Below, in pieces: positions 1 through 6,642 of a stretch of 20,526 bases of DNA. The stretch is from Tardiphaga sp. (GTDB lineage: Bacteria > Pseudomonadota > Alphaproteobacteria > Rhizobiales > Xanthobacteraceae). How positions within the stretch are numbered: position 1 is the first letter of the stretch; every line of letters starts with the position of its first letter. A program made the position numbers and the translations under genes. The notes beneath the pieces were generated by a model. It was given only the letters and a program-made list of their open reading frames with translations. It was not told where the DNA came from and ran no database searches. Location: assembly GCA_014377915.1 (NCBI GenBank), contig JACMOT010000253.1, forward strand, positions 1-20,526, in the 5' to 3' direction.

Positions 1-313
1 CATGCAAAACGGCTTTTGTGAAAGCTTCAACGGTCGGATGCGCGACGAGCTTCTCAATGAAACCCTGTTCTTCGGGCTCGACCACGCCCGGGCCAAAATT
101 GCGGATTGGGCCGACGACTACAACTGCCAGCGCCCGCATTCATCGCTGGGCTACCTGACCCCTGCGGCCTATGCCGCCAACCTAACCGCAACGTGCGAGC
201 GGCTGCGCAACCCCGACCAGCTCCGCCACTCGCACGTTGCTCACCCCGCGCCGAACGGCGTAACATCCGCCGAGACTCTAATTGCAACTGGATGAAAGTT
301 CAGGGGCAGGTCA
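1..313 (+). mobile_element. IS3-family insertion sequence, right-hand end only (left part outside window)
   Basis: The window opens inside an IS3-type transposase gene. Eighteen bases after... its stop at 293-295, the sequence TTCAGGGGCAGGTCA (299-313) looks like the terminal inverted repeat; it ends in CA, as IS3-family ends usually do. The exact boundary cannot be fixed without the left end and could lie up to about ten bases further right. What follows is much richer in AT and reads as the body of another gene entered in mid-frame, so the element probably landed inside that gene. Confidence 0.7.
2..295 (+). CDS. IS3-family transposase (OrfB, integrase core), C-terminal part, 5' partial
   Basis: This is the C-terminal 97 residues of a DDE recombinase that cuts and joins the ends of its IS. 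The opening NGFCESFNGRMRDE block is the typical IS3 OrfB segment carrying the third catalytic acid (the Glu of CESFN, DD35E motif). The following DYN-CQRPHSSLGYLTPAAYA segment is the conserved C-terminal signature of the rve_3 domain. The first two catalytic Asp residues lie upstream of the window. The Met at position 2 is internal, not a start. The stop at 293-295 is followed at once by the presumed inverted repeat. Whether the whole transposase is intact cannot be judged from this fragment. Confidence 0.92.
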   Translation: MQNGFCESFNGRMRDELLNETLFFGLDHARAKIADWADDYNCQRPHSSLGYLTPAAYAANLTATCERLRNPDQLRHSHVAHPAPNGVTSAETLIATG

Positions 314-955
314 AAAGTAGTCCGACGTCTCGCGTTTCTTGATTTACTTGAATTAAATTACCGAAGGGCTAGCCGGCGCTTCATAGAGATCGCAAATGAT
401 ACGCAGGCTGACGCTAGCGCAGGCCCAATGTCGGACCACCAGATCGCGTTGTTAGAGGAACTGGGAACGGTCGGGATAAACGTTCATCTGCAAATCGAAT
501 CATATTATCTCATCGGCAAAATTGCGCTCGATAATATAGCTCATGCAATCGAACATTATTTTGGCTCAACTAGAAACATGAGTCTTGATTCACACGATAA
601 GCTTTGCAAGTTCTTTGACTCTTACCTTCTGGCAAAAGGACTCGTTGTAAGAAGCGAAATGAGAACTCAAGCTGAACTTCTCAAGCTAAGAATCTCAAAC
701 CTTCGAGATTATCAGATTTCTCATGAGAAAAGTCCTAGAGCTACCCCGACATTTTCTCACGGAAAGGACCCGTCCAAGGGAGTCCTGATGCCAATTTTGA
801 TGGCGTGGCCAAAAGACAATCAGACCAATGAACACGATTTGGTCACTGAAGATCTAACCACCCTGAGACTCGAACTGGACGTTTACCTAGACATGGTTAT
901 CGCCTTTTTGACCGACAATCAGGACAAGACACATATCAAGCAGCGGGTCAGATGA
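314..955 (+). pseudogene. 5'-truncated hypothetical gene, HEPN-like, interrupted by the IS3 element
   Basis: The obvious ATG (428) would give 175 residues, but the same frame is open back to the transposase stop. The 38 codons before that ATG read like protein (RLAFLDLLELNYRRASRRF, then FIEIAND), so the native start was probably removed by the IS. The protein is mostly helical, with two motifs of the HEPN nuclease type: RNMSLDSH (R-x6-H, near residue 50 counted from 428) and LRDYQISHEKSP (R-x5-H, near residue 93). A C-terminal helix follows (SEDL-like LTTLRLELDVYLDMVIAFL). HEPN proteins are often toxins or antiviral RNases, but membership here is inferred from motif pattern only. Base composition is clearly more AT-rich than the core genes, which suggests transfer. 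The ATG at 428 has no good ribosome-binding site, so any remaining expression is doubtful. No antitoxin partner is visible. Confidence 0.6.
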
Positions 956-1186
956 GGGCAAGCGCACGGCACGCAGCGTCGAGGGGCATTCAATGTGTCG
1001 GGCGCGCCGGCCGGTCACTATCTGAGGCTAAAGTCTCGTTGCTCTCCCGCCCCAGTTGCGCTTAGATATTCGTAAACAGGGGGGTAGATGGCTTTATTTT
1101 CGTGTTTTGCTGTACTCAAATTTAAGGGCGCCAACGAGCTTCGTTTAGATTTAGACAATCAGATCGCAACCCCAGCCTTTTCAAAA

Positions 1187-1594
1187 ATGAGACTAAATCT
1201 TTCCGCAGCCGCCATATTAGCCACGGCTTTTTTGCAGTCTGACTACGCCATCGCACAGAGCTCCGCTGCATACAATTGCGTGATAAAAAATGTCTACTCA
1301 TCGAAAGATGGCAGACTTTCTCCTCAGGCGATGAACGGGTACCCGAACAAGGAATTCGTAGTGGATCGTGCCAACGGTCGACTACTTGGCGCATTCTCGT
1401 CGGCAAATTGGCCTACGGTAAAAGTTTTGGACCCTGGGTCAAAACAGCAAGCGTTCAAAAGTATCTATGTGTCCGGCGGCTATGTGCAAGTGCGACTGCT
1501 AGTTGTCAGAGAGTTTGATGAGAGCGCTTCGAAAGACTTCACAGTTGCGGAGAATGACGACGTCATTACCGGCATCTGTACCCATTTAAATTGA
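1187..1594 (+). CDS. Predicted secreted hypothetical protein
   Basis: I do not recognise a named family. From the ATG at 1187 the product is 135 residues and begins with a good Sec signal peptide: MRLNL, a hydrophobic core AAAILATAFL, then a likely cleavage after AIAQ (about residue 24). The mature part is about 110 residues with two Cys (in YNCVIKN and at the end, TGICTHLN), which could form a disulfide in the periplasm. The FVVDRANGRLLG and FKSIYVSGGYVQVRLLVVREF stretches predict beta structure. An in-frame ATG at 1088 has a purine-rich AGGGGGG just upstream, but would put 33 polar residues before the signal peptide; I prefer 1187 on protein grounds. A bidirectional hairpin follows at 1639-1669. 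Function unknown; small secreted proteins of this pattern are common in Bradyrhizobium-like genomes. Confidence 0.6.
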   Translation: MRLNLSAAAILATAFLQSDYAIAQSSAAYNCVIKNVYSSKDGRLSPQAMNGYPNKEFVVDRANGRLLGAFSSANWPTVKVLDPGSKQQAFKSIYVSGGYVQVRLLVVREFDESASKDFTVAENDDVITGICTHLN

Positions 1595-1638
1595 ACAGCA
1601 CTTGAATTTCACACCCAATATGAAGAGAACGCAAAAAG

Positions 1639-1669
1639 AAGCCCGCGCTCCGGCTGGGACCGCGGGCTT
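1639..1669. terminator. Rho-independent terminator, probably bidirectional
   Basis: A perfect 9-bp stem, AAGCCCGCG (1639-1647) with CGCGGGCTT (1661-1669), encloses a 13-base loop. It lies between convergent genes (ending at 1594 on plus and 1772 on minus). The run of T following the stem is better on the minus strand (CTTCTTTTTG), so it should best stop the minus-strand transcript. Confidence 0.75.
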
Positions 1670-1771
1670 TGCTCTTCCGTATCGTCAATTTTTCCAACTG
1701 GCATTTTTGCAATCATGATTGCGTTGCCGATGGAGTCGGCGGGCGCTCTTCGCCTTTATGACCTCGGGCAT

Positions 1772-1999
1772 TTAGAACGGCTCCGTAAGTTGGATGGAGC
1801 GAACCGCTTTACCGTCGAGCATGACCTGTAACCAAGTTTGCTCGGTTACTATTCCCATAGTTGTTTCGGCCCAAGCTTTCGCCTTAGCTAACGCGGCGTC
1901 ATCGTGCGCGGCCAGAATACCGTGGATTTCATGAAGTGCGGGGAGTCCGTGCTCTGTCGTTAAACACAAGCCAGCTGCGTATTGCTTCATCTCACTCAT
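1772..1999 (-). CDS. Small hypothetical protein (75 aa)
   Basis: A 75-residue acidic to neutral soluble protein with no signal peptide or membrane segment. It starts MSEMKQYAAGLCLTTEHGLPALHEIHG and ends in VRSIQLTEPF. The alternation of an Ala-rich helix (DDAALAKAKAWAE) with short strands looks like a real fold rather than a shadow frame, and no competing gene lies on the other strand. The ribosome-binding site is weak; the second Met (residue 4) is an equally possible start. The terminator at 1639-1669 lies about 100 bases past the stop with its T run in the right direction, which supports transcription of this strand. I do not recognise the family. Confidence 0.5.
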   Translation of the reverse strand: MSEMKQYAAGLCLTTEHGLPALHEIHGILAAHDDAALAKAKAWAETTMGIVTEQTWLQVMLDGKAVRSIQLTEPF

Positions 2000-2047
2000 C
2001 CGGGCAGAATAACGCTTAGCGGAATGCTCCGCGAGGAGATGAATATA

Positions 2048-2197
2048 GTGGACTTCGCTTTACATCTCAAATGCGCAGTATACGCGATATTCGCTGCCAC
2101 TGGCGGTGCAATCTTGGGCAGCGCGTTCGACGAACCTCCAGCCCACAATCACGCACAGACGCTAGCCTTTCTGGTTGGAGGGGGGACGTATCCTTGA
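2048..2197 (+). CDS. Possible small membrane protein (49 aa, GTG start)
   Basis: From a GTG at 2048, preceded nine bases earlier by a strong Shine-Dalgarno GAGGAG (2033-2038), runs a 49-codon frame. It has one hydrophobic segment (CAVYAIFAATGGAILGSAF) followed by a polar tail with two His. The ATG at 2039 in the same frame is too close to that Shine-Dalgarno to use it. It is divergent from the small gene ending at 1772. It may be chance; the support is only the ribosome-binding site and the single plausible transmembrane helix. Confidence 0.3.
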   Translation: MDFALHLKCAVYAIFAATGGAILGSAFDEPPAHNHAQTLAFLVGGGTYP

Positions 2198-2304
2198 CGC
2201 TATGATCGTCGCTGAATTGCAAACTCAGACACTACCCCAATTTTGTTTCAGATAACTTTGAGCACTCTTCCTACTCCGATATACTGCATCTATTTTCGGA
2301 TCTT

Positions 2305-2420
2305 TGAACCGCCCCGGGTTGATCGGAGGCTCCAACTTCTGAGAGGATTGAGCCATGACAAGGAAGACGACGAACAAGTTTTCACCCGAGGTCCACCGAC
2401 GGTTCATCGACCAGGAATGA
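2305..2420 (+). mobile_element. Left-end remnant of an IS3-family element with orfA stub
   Basis: TGAACCGCCCCGGGT at 2305-2319 looks like a left inverted repeat of the type common in rhizobial IS3-family elements. A short leader leads to an ATG at 2355. The frame opens MTRKTTNKFSPEV, the usual start of IS3 OrfA (helix-turn-helix transposase subunit), then loses similarity (HRRFIDQE) and stops at 2418-2420 after 21 residues. No orfB, second catalytic region or right inverted repeat is visible downstream, so this is a dead fragment. It is of a different IS type from the element at the window start, judged by the end sequences. Confidence 0.65.
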
Positions 2421-2515
2421 AGCGACAAAAGGCGCGAACGCTGCAAACCTTCACTGCCTATCGACGGACGGCGGCATGTCGTCCTGAGTCATGTTCATAT
2501 CGAGACGGAAACCGC

Positions 2516-2596
2516 GCCGCCTATCCGAAGATCAAGGGGGAGTCCTGCCCCTCCGGGACGTTTTCCAGCGGCGACGCCTGCAAGGCATTCCGTTGA
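2516..2596 (+). pseudogene. Possible C-terminal scrap of a small Cys-containing secreted protein
   Basis: Just past the IS remnant an open frame ends in AYPKIKGESCPSG followed by TFSSGDACKAFR and a stop at 2594-2596. The CPSG-x5-GD-x-C pattern recalls the C-terminus of short secreted rhizobial hypotheticals that end in CPSGY-x-SGxYC. There is no plausible start or signal peptide upstream in frame, since the sequence there belongs to the decayed IS. I read it as the surviving tail of a gene whose front was replaced. The family resemblance is from memory of the motif only. Confidence 0.3.
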
Positions 2597-2663
2597 TCCT
2601 GGAAACGCAGCGCAGACGAAGCAGGTCAGACGCCTGACCAATCTCCAATCGAAAAATTCCCAC

Positions 2664-2698
2664 AAAAAAGCCGGCCGGGCGTGACACCGGACGGCTTT
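2664..2698 (-). terminator. Rho-independent terminator of the P-type ATPase gene
   Basis: A 12-bp stem with one mismatch, AAAGCCGGCCGG (2667-2678) against CCGGACGGCTTT (2687-2698), has an 8-base loop. On the minus strand it is followed by six T (2669-2664). It lies 109 bases past the stop codon of the minus-strand ATPase gene, leaving an unusually long 3' untranslated stretch that contains the CtrA-type box at 2767-2781. Confidence 0.85.
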
Positions 2699-2766
2699 CT
2701 GATGCGGCTGCCGGCTCTCCAACTGTCCGGTTCCGCCGCATTCATGAACAGTGTGGATTCACATGG

Positions 2767-2781
2767 TTAAGCGTTGGTTAA
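2767..2781 (-). promoter_or_regulatory. Consensus CtrA-binding box in an orphan position
   Basis: The site is a perfect TTAA-N7-TTAA. Read on the minus strand it is TTAACC-N5-TTAACCAT, the full extended consensus for the cell-cycle regulator CtrA. A GANTC site (GATTC, 2756-2760) is adjacent. It lies between the ATPase stop (2807) and its terminator, with no intact gene starting on either side, so its target is unclear; it may have served a gene now lost to the IS remnant on the left. Confidence 0.55.
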
Positions 2782-2806
2782 CGGCGGAATCGCGCCGCAT
2801 CGCCGG

Positions 2807-5353
2807 TCATCCCCTCCGGTCGATCACCGCGTAAAACGCCCGCTTGGTGACTTCGACGATCGCCAGATAGGCCGCGGTGGCGACGACCAGGAACAGGAAG
2901 AACAGCGGCGGCGGCGTCACGAAGCCGAACCATCGGCCGATCGGCAGCAGCGGGATGGCGATCGCAATTGCGATGGCGCCCAACGCCATGCCGACCAGCA
3001 GGCGATGCGGCCGGCTCTGGAACAGCGAGCGACGCGTGCGGATCGCGAACACCACCAGCACCTGGGTGGTGATCGATTCAATGAACCAGCCGGTCTGGAA
3101 CAAAGCGGTGCCGGCATCGAACAGTTTGAACAGCACATAGAAGGTCAGGAAGTCGAACAGCGAGCTGACCGGGCCGAACACCAGCATGAATTTCTCGATG
3201 AAGCCGACGTCCCAGCTGGTCGGCCGGGCAATCGCCTCCTCGTCGACATCGTCGAACGGGATGGCGATTTCCGAGACGTCGTAGAGCAGATTGTTGAGCA
3301 GGATCTGGATCGGCAGCATCGGCAGGAACGGCAAGAACAGCGCCGCGCCGGCCATGCTGAACATGTTGCCGAAATTCGAGCTGGAGCCCATCAGCACGTA
3401 TTTGGCGACATTGCGGACCGCGGTGCGGCCGCACAGTACCGCTTCATGCACCACCGACAGATCATGCTCCAGCGCGATCAGATCGGCGGCGGCGCGCGCG
3501 ACATCGGGGGCGCCGTCGACGGGGATGCCGACATCGGCCGCGTGCAGCGCCGGCGCGTCGTTGATGCCGTCGCCCATGAAGCCGACGACATGGCCACGCC
3601 GTTTCAGCGCCAGCAGGATGCGCAGCTTCTGCTGCGGGTTGACGCGGCAGAACAGATTGACCTCGGGCAATTGCCCGAGCAGCGCCTCGTCCGACAGATG
3701 CGCGAGCTGATCGCCGGTCAGCACCCCGGTCACCGGCACGCCGATCTCCTCGAACACATGCCGCGACACCCGCTCATTGTCGCCGGTCAGAACCTTCACG
3801 ATGATCCCTGCCCCGGTCATCGCCTGGATGGTCGCGCCGGCACTGGCCTTGGGCGGAACGGGGAACACCGCGAAGCCGGAAAATACCAGCTCGTTCTCGT
3901 CGCTGATGGCGGCCGTGCCGTGGTTCGCCTCGACGGCGCGGCTGCCGATGCCGAGCACGCGAAACCCCAGCGCGCTGAGCTGTTCCAGCGTGGCTTCGAA
4001 GATCTGCCTGGTGCCGGCGTCCAGCGGCGTGACGGTGCCATCCGCCGCCTCGCAGCGCGCCGACAGCCGCAGCAGGTCTTCCGGCGCGCCCTTGACGATC
4101 AACTGGCGGCCGCCTTCGTGATCGACCAGCACCGAGACGCGGCGGCGCTCGAAGTCGAACGGCACTTCATCAATCTTGCTATAGCCCGTGGCATCCACCC
4201 CGCCGGCGGCGAGGATCGCCTGGTCGAGCGGGCTCTTCATGCCGGTCTCGAACAGGCTGTTAAGATAGGCGCCGGCCTGCGCCGGCTGGCTTTCGGTGCC
4301 CCAGCCATCGACGGTCCGCACCAGGCTGATACTGGCTTCGGTGAGCGTGCCGGTCTTGTCGGTGCACAGCACGTCCATCGCGCCGATGTCGTGCACGGCC
4401 GAGAGCCGCTTCACCACCATCTTGCGCTTCGACAGCTTCATCGCCGAGCGCGCCAGCGTGACCGTCACCACCATCGGCAGCAATTCGGGCGTCAGGCCGA
4501 CCGCCAGCGCCAGCGCGAACATCAGCGATTCCAGCACCGGGCGATGGAACGAGATATTGATCAGCAGCACGAACAGCACCATCAGCACCGTCAGCCGCAT
4601 GATCAGCAGGCCGAAGCGCCGGATCCCAACCTCGAAGGCGGTGGCCGGCGGCTTCTCCGCCAGGCTTTTCGCGAGATGACCGAGCGCGGTGCCGGCGCCG
4701 GTGCGGCAGACCAGCGCGGTGGCCGTCCCGCTGATCACCGAGGTGCCGGCGAACACCGCGTTTTCGGCGGCGCCATTGTCTTCGCTCGGCGCCGTGGGAT
4801 GCGCATTCTTTTCGGCGGGATAGGATTCCCCGGTCAGCAGCGCCTGGTTGATGAACAGATCGCGGCTTTTCAGCAGCCGCGAGTCGGCGGGTACCAGATC
4901 TCCTGAGATCAGCTCGATCACATCGCCCGGCACCAGTTGATCGATCGGCACCGCGATCAGGACATCGTCGCGCCAGACATTGACCTGCACCGCGACCGAG
5001 CGCTGCAAGGCGTCGATCGCGTTCTGCGCGCCGGTCTCCTGCACGAAATCGATCGTCATGCTGATCAGCACGATGGTGCCGACGATCAGGAAGCTGGCGA
5101 GGTCGCCACTCGCGGCCGACAATCCGCTGGCCACCAGCAGGATGATGACCAGCGGATTGCGGAAACGGGCCACGAATTGCAGCCACAGCGGAGAGCGCTT
5201 CAGTCTCGCGGCATCATTGGGGCCGTAATGAAGCAGCCGATCCGCGGCCTCCGTGGAGGCCAGCCCCGCCATGGTCGTCCCGAGACGCAGCAGCAACGCT
5301 TCGGCAGCACAATCGCGGAGCTGTTCCGCGCTGATATCGTCGATCGCGATCAT
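2807..5353 (-). CDS. mgtA: Magnesium-type P-type (P3B) ATPase, MgtA/MgtB-like
   Basis: An 848-residue inner-membrane cation pump; MgtA-type enzymes import Mg2+ using ATP. In order: an N-terminal cation-ATPase domain, TM1-2 (near residues 67-105), the actuator domain with TGES (174-177), TM3-4 with the P3B signature LTPELLPMVV (288-297), the phosphorylated Asp in DKTGT (332-336), a nucleotide-binding KGAPE, the hinge GDGINDAP (594-601), and C-terminal TM5-10 with NNLLYDVSEIAIPFDD and GWFIESITTQ, both close to MgtA. Start chosen at MIAIDD because the 30 upstream codons look non-coding. Oddity: the usual LDPPK phosphorylation-domain motif reads PVPPK (residues 498-502), so the conserved Asp is Val; activity may be impaired. 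It is divergent from a Crp/Fnr regulator, with an FNR-type box at 5507-5520, which suggests oxygen- or redox-linked control rather than only Mg2+ control. Confidence 0.9.
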   Translation of the reverse strand: MIAIDDISAEQLRDCAAEALLLRLGTTMAGLASTEAADRLLHYGPNDAARLKRSPLWLQFVARFRNPLVIILLVASGLSAASGDLASFLIVGTIVLISMTIDFVQETGAQNAIDALQRSVAVQVNVWRDDVLIAVPIDQLVPGDVIELISGDLVPADSRLLKSRDLFINQALLTGESYPAEKNAHPTAPSEDNGAAENAVFAGTSVISGTATALVCRTGAGTALGHLAKSLAEKPPATAFEVGIRRFGLLIMRLTVLMVLFVLLINISFHRPVLESLMFALALAVGLTPELLPMVVTVTLARSAMKLSKRKMVVKRLSAVHDIGAMDVLCTDKTGTLTEASISLVRTVDGWGTESQPAQAGAYLNSLFETGMKSPLDQAILAAGGVDATGYSKIDEVPFDFERRRVSVLVDHEGGRQLIVKGAPEDLLRLSARCEAADGTVTPLDAGTRQIFEATLEQLSALGFRVLGIGSRAVEANHGTAAISDENELVFSGFAVFPVPPKASAGATIQAMTGAGIIVKVLTGDNERVSRHVFEEIGVPVTGVLTGDQLAHLSDEALLGQLPEVNLFCRVNPQQKLRILLALKRRGHVVGFMGDGINDAPALHAADVGIPVDGAPDVARAAADLIALEHDLSVVHEAVLCGRTAVRNVAKYVLMGSSSNFGNMFSMAGAALFLPFLPMLPIQILLNNLLYDVSEIAIPFDDVDEEAIARPTSWDVGFIEKFMLVFGPVSSLFDFLTFYVLFKLFDAGTALFQTGWFIESITTQVLVVFAIRTRRSLFQSRPHRLLVGMALGAIAIAIAIPLLPIGRWFGFVTPPPLFFLFLVVATAAYLAIVEVTKRAFYAVIDRRG

Positions 5354-5506
5354 GCGTTGTTCTCGAGCGTCGGGGTTACGGGACCGGCACGGCGGCCGCC
5401 AATTGTCACCCGGCTGCACGCAGCACGACGCCCGCCCGGTCATACAGCTTCCGGGTCCAGCACGTCGCGGATACTACGCATCATGACGCAGCAACGCCGG
5501 CGGGCG

Positions 5507-5520
5507 TTGATCCACATCAA
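5507..5520. promoter_or_regulatory. FNR/FixK-type palindromic operator
   Basis: TTGATCCACATCAA is a perfect TTGAT-N4-ATCAA palindrome, the known site for FNR-type anaerobic regulators (FnrN/FixK in rhizobia). It sits in the 333-base gap between the divergent ATPase (start 5353) and Crp/Fnr regulator (start 5687), 154 and 166 bases from the two starts. Spacing to either start allows a promoter, so it could serve one or both genes. No clear -10/-35 could be assigned; the rest of the gap shows nothing else recognisable. Confidence 0.65.
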
Positions 5521-5686
5521 GCCAGCGGCTTGAATTCCGGCCGGGGGGAGACCCAGCCTCGGGCATGGCCGCGGGCCACCATATCGCCGCTTTGCGGCGG
5601 GTCGCGCCGGCGCTATGGTTCATTCGCGCCATCCCGCATCGGAACCGGTGTCGCAGTCCGAACTTGCCTTCATAGGGGTGCTGCAG

Positions 5687-6427
5687 ATGGCGCAATCGAG
5701 GCGAAATCGACTACTGGAAATGTTGCCGAGACCTGAATTCGAGGCCTTGAAGCTGCACCTCCGCGAAGTGGTGCTGGAGTACAGGATGCCGCTCTACGAA
5801 GCTGGCGAACCGATCACCAATGTGTACTTTCCGGTCGAAGGCGTGGCATCGCTGGTCAACACGATGGCGGACGGCTCCGCGTCGGAAGTCGGCACCATCG
5901 GTAATGAAGGCGTGGTCGGGATTCCGATTATCCTCGGCGACACCATGGCGCCGACCACGGTCTACATGCAGGTGCCCGGCAACGGGCTGGTGATCAGGGC
6001 CTCGGCGCTGCGGAAAATTCTCGAGGAAAGCCAGCACACGCGACGGCTGATGCTGCATTACGTGCACGCCTTCTTCAATCAGGTGGCGCAGTCCGCCGCC
6101 TGCAATCATCACCACAATCTCGAACAGCGCTGCTGCCGCTGGCTGCTGATGACCCACGACCGGGTGCAGTCCGACAAATTCCTGCTCACCCAGGAATTCC
6201 TGGCCATGATGCTGGGCGTGCGGCGAACGGGCGTCACCGAAGTGGCGTCTGTTCTCAAGAAGAACGGTTTTATCGACTACGTCCGCGGTCACGTCACCAT
6301 CCTGGACCGGGCCGGCCTGGAATCTTGCTCCTGCGAATGCTACGAAACCAGCAAGCGGGAATTCGATCGCCTGCTGGGGCCGGCGAAAGGACTGCAGCAT
6401 TCCGGGCTACGCTATCGCGAGGCCTAG
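5687..6427 (+). CDS. Crp/Fnr-family transcriptional regulator
   Basis: A 246-residue cytoplasmic DNA-binding regulator. Residues about 20-125 form the cyclic-nucleotide-binding-type beta-barrel (YEAGEPITNVYFPVEGVASLV, EVGTIGNEGVVGIP). A long dimer helix follows (LMLHYVHAFFNQVAQSAACN), then HHNLEQRCCRWLLMTHDRV, and a C-terminal Crp-type helix-turn-helix at about 167-205 (LTQEFLAMMLGVRRTGVTEV). There is no N-terminal Cys cluster of the [4Fe-4S] FNR type; instead Cys occur in the middle and in a CSCEC run at about 214-218, whose role is unknown. The ligand cannot be told from sequence. Start at 5687 chosen for AGGGG eight bases upstream; an ATG at 5615 would add 24 non-homologous-looking residues. 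It may regulate the divergent ATPase or itself through the shared intergenic region. Confidence 0.85.
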   Translation: MAQSRRNRLLEMLPRPEFEALKLHLREVVLEYRMPLYEAGEPITNVYFPVEGVASLVNTMADGSASEVGTIGNEGVVGIPIILGDTMAPTTVYMQVPGNGLVIRASALRKILEESQHTRRLMLHYVHAFFNQVAQSAACNHHHNLEQRCCRWLLMTHDRVQSDKFLLTQEFLAMMLGVRRTGVTEVASVLKKNGFIDYVRGHVTILDRAGLESCSCECYETSKREFDRLLGPAKGLQHSGLRYREA

Positions 6428-6642
6428 CGCCCGATCGCTGATACCGGCTCGCATCGGTTTCGCGCGCCCTCGACGCGGATGCTCTATTCAAAACTTCCAC
6501 TATAATAATGGGCCGTGACGAACCGAGCCGGTTTGCCGCAGTTGCATTGGCATCGTGAACTCCATAGGCTTGCGACCATCAAGGCGGCAACAGACCGTCG
6601 GGGCTTTTGCTGTACTATTGCTATGCAGCATGACGCCCATCC

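Noticed and set aside
464..484. GGAAC followed by CGTT, resembling an EcfG promoter
   Set aside because: The spacer is only 12 bases instead of 16-17, and it lies inside a coding frame.
2774..4906. A 710-codon open frame on the plus strand
   Set aside because: It is the antisense shadow of the P-type ATPase gene in GC-rich DNA: the translation is rich in Arg, Gln, His and Asp with no domain, while the minus strand carries every P-type motif.
4260..5186. A 308-codon minus-strand frame inside the ATPase gene
   Set aside because: Alternative-frame shadow, Arg/Ala/Gly-rich low-complexity translation with no recognisable motif.
6501..6506. TATAAT upstream of the Bug-family gene
   Set aside because: No acceptable -35 element at the right distance; too weak to call a promoter.
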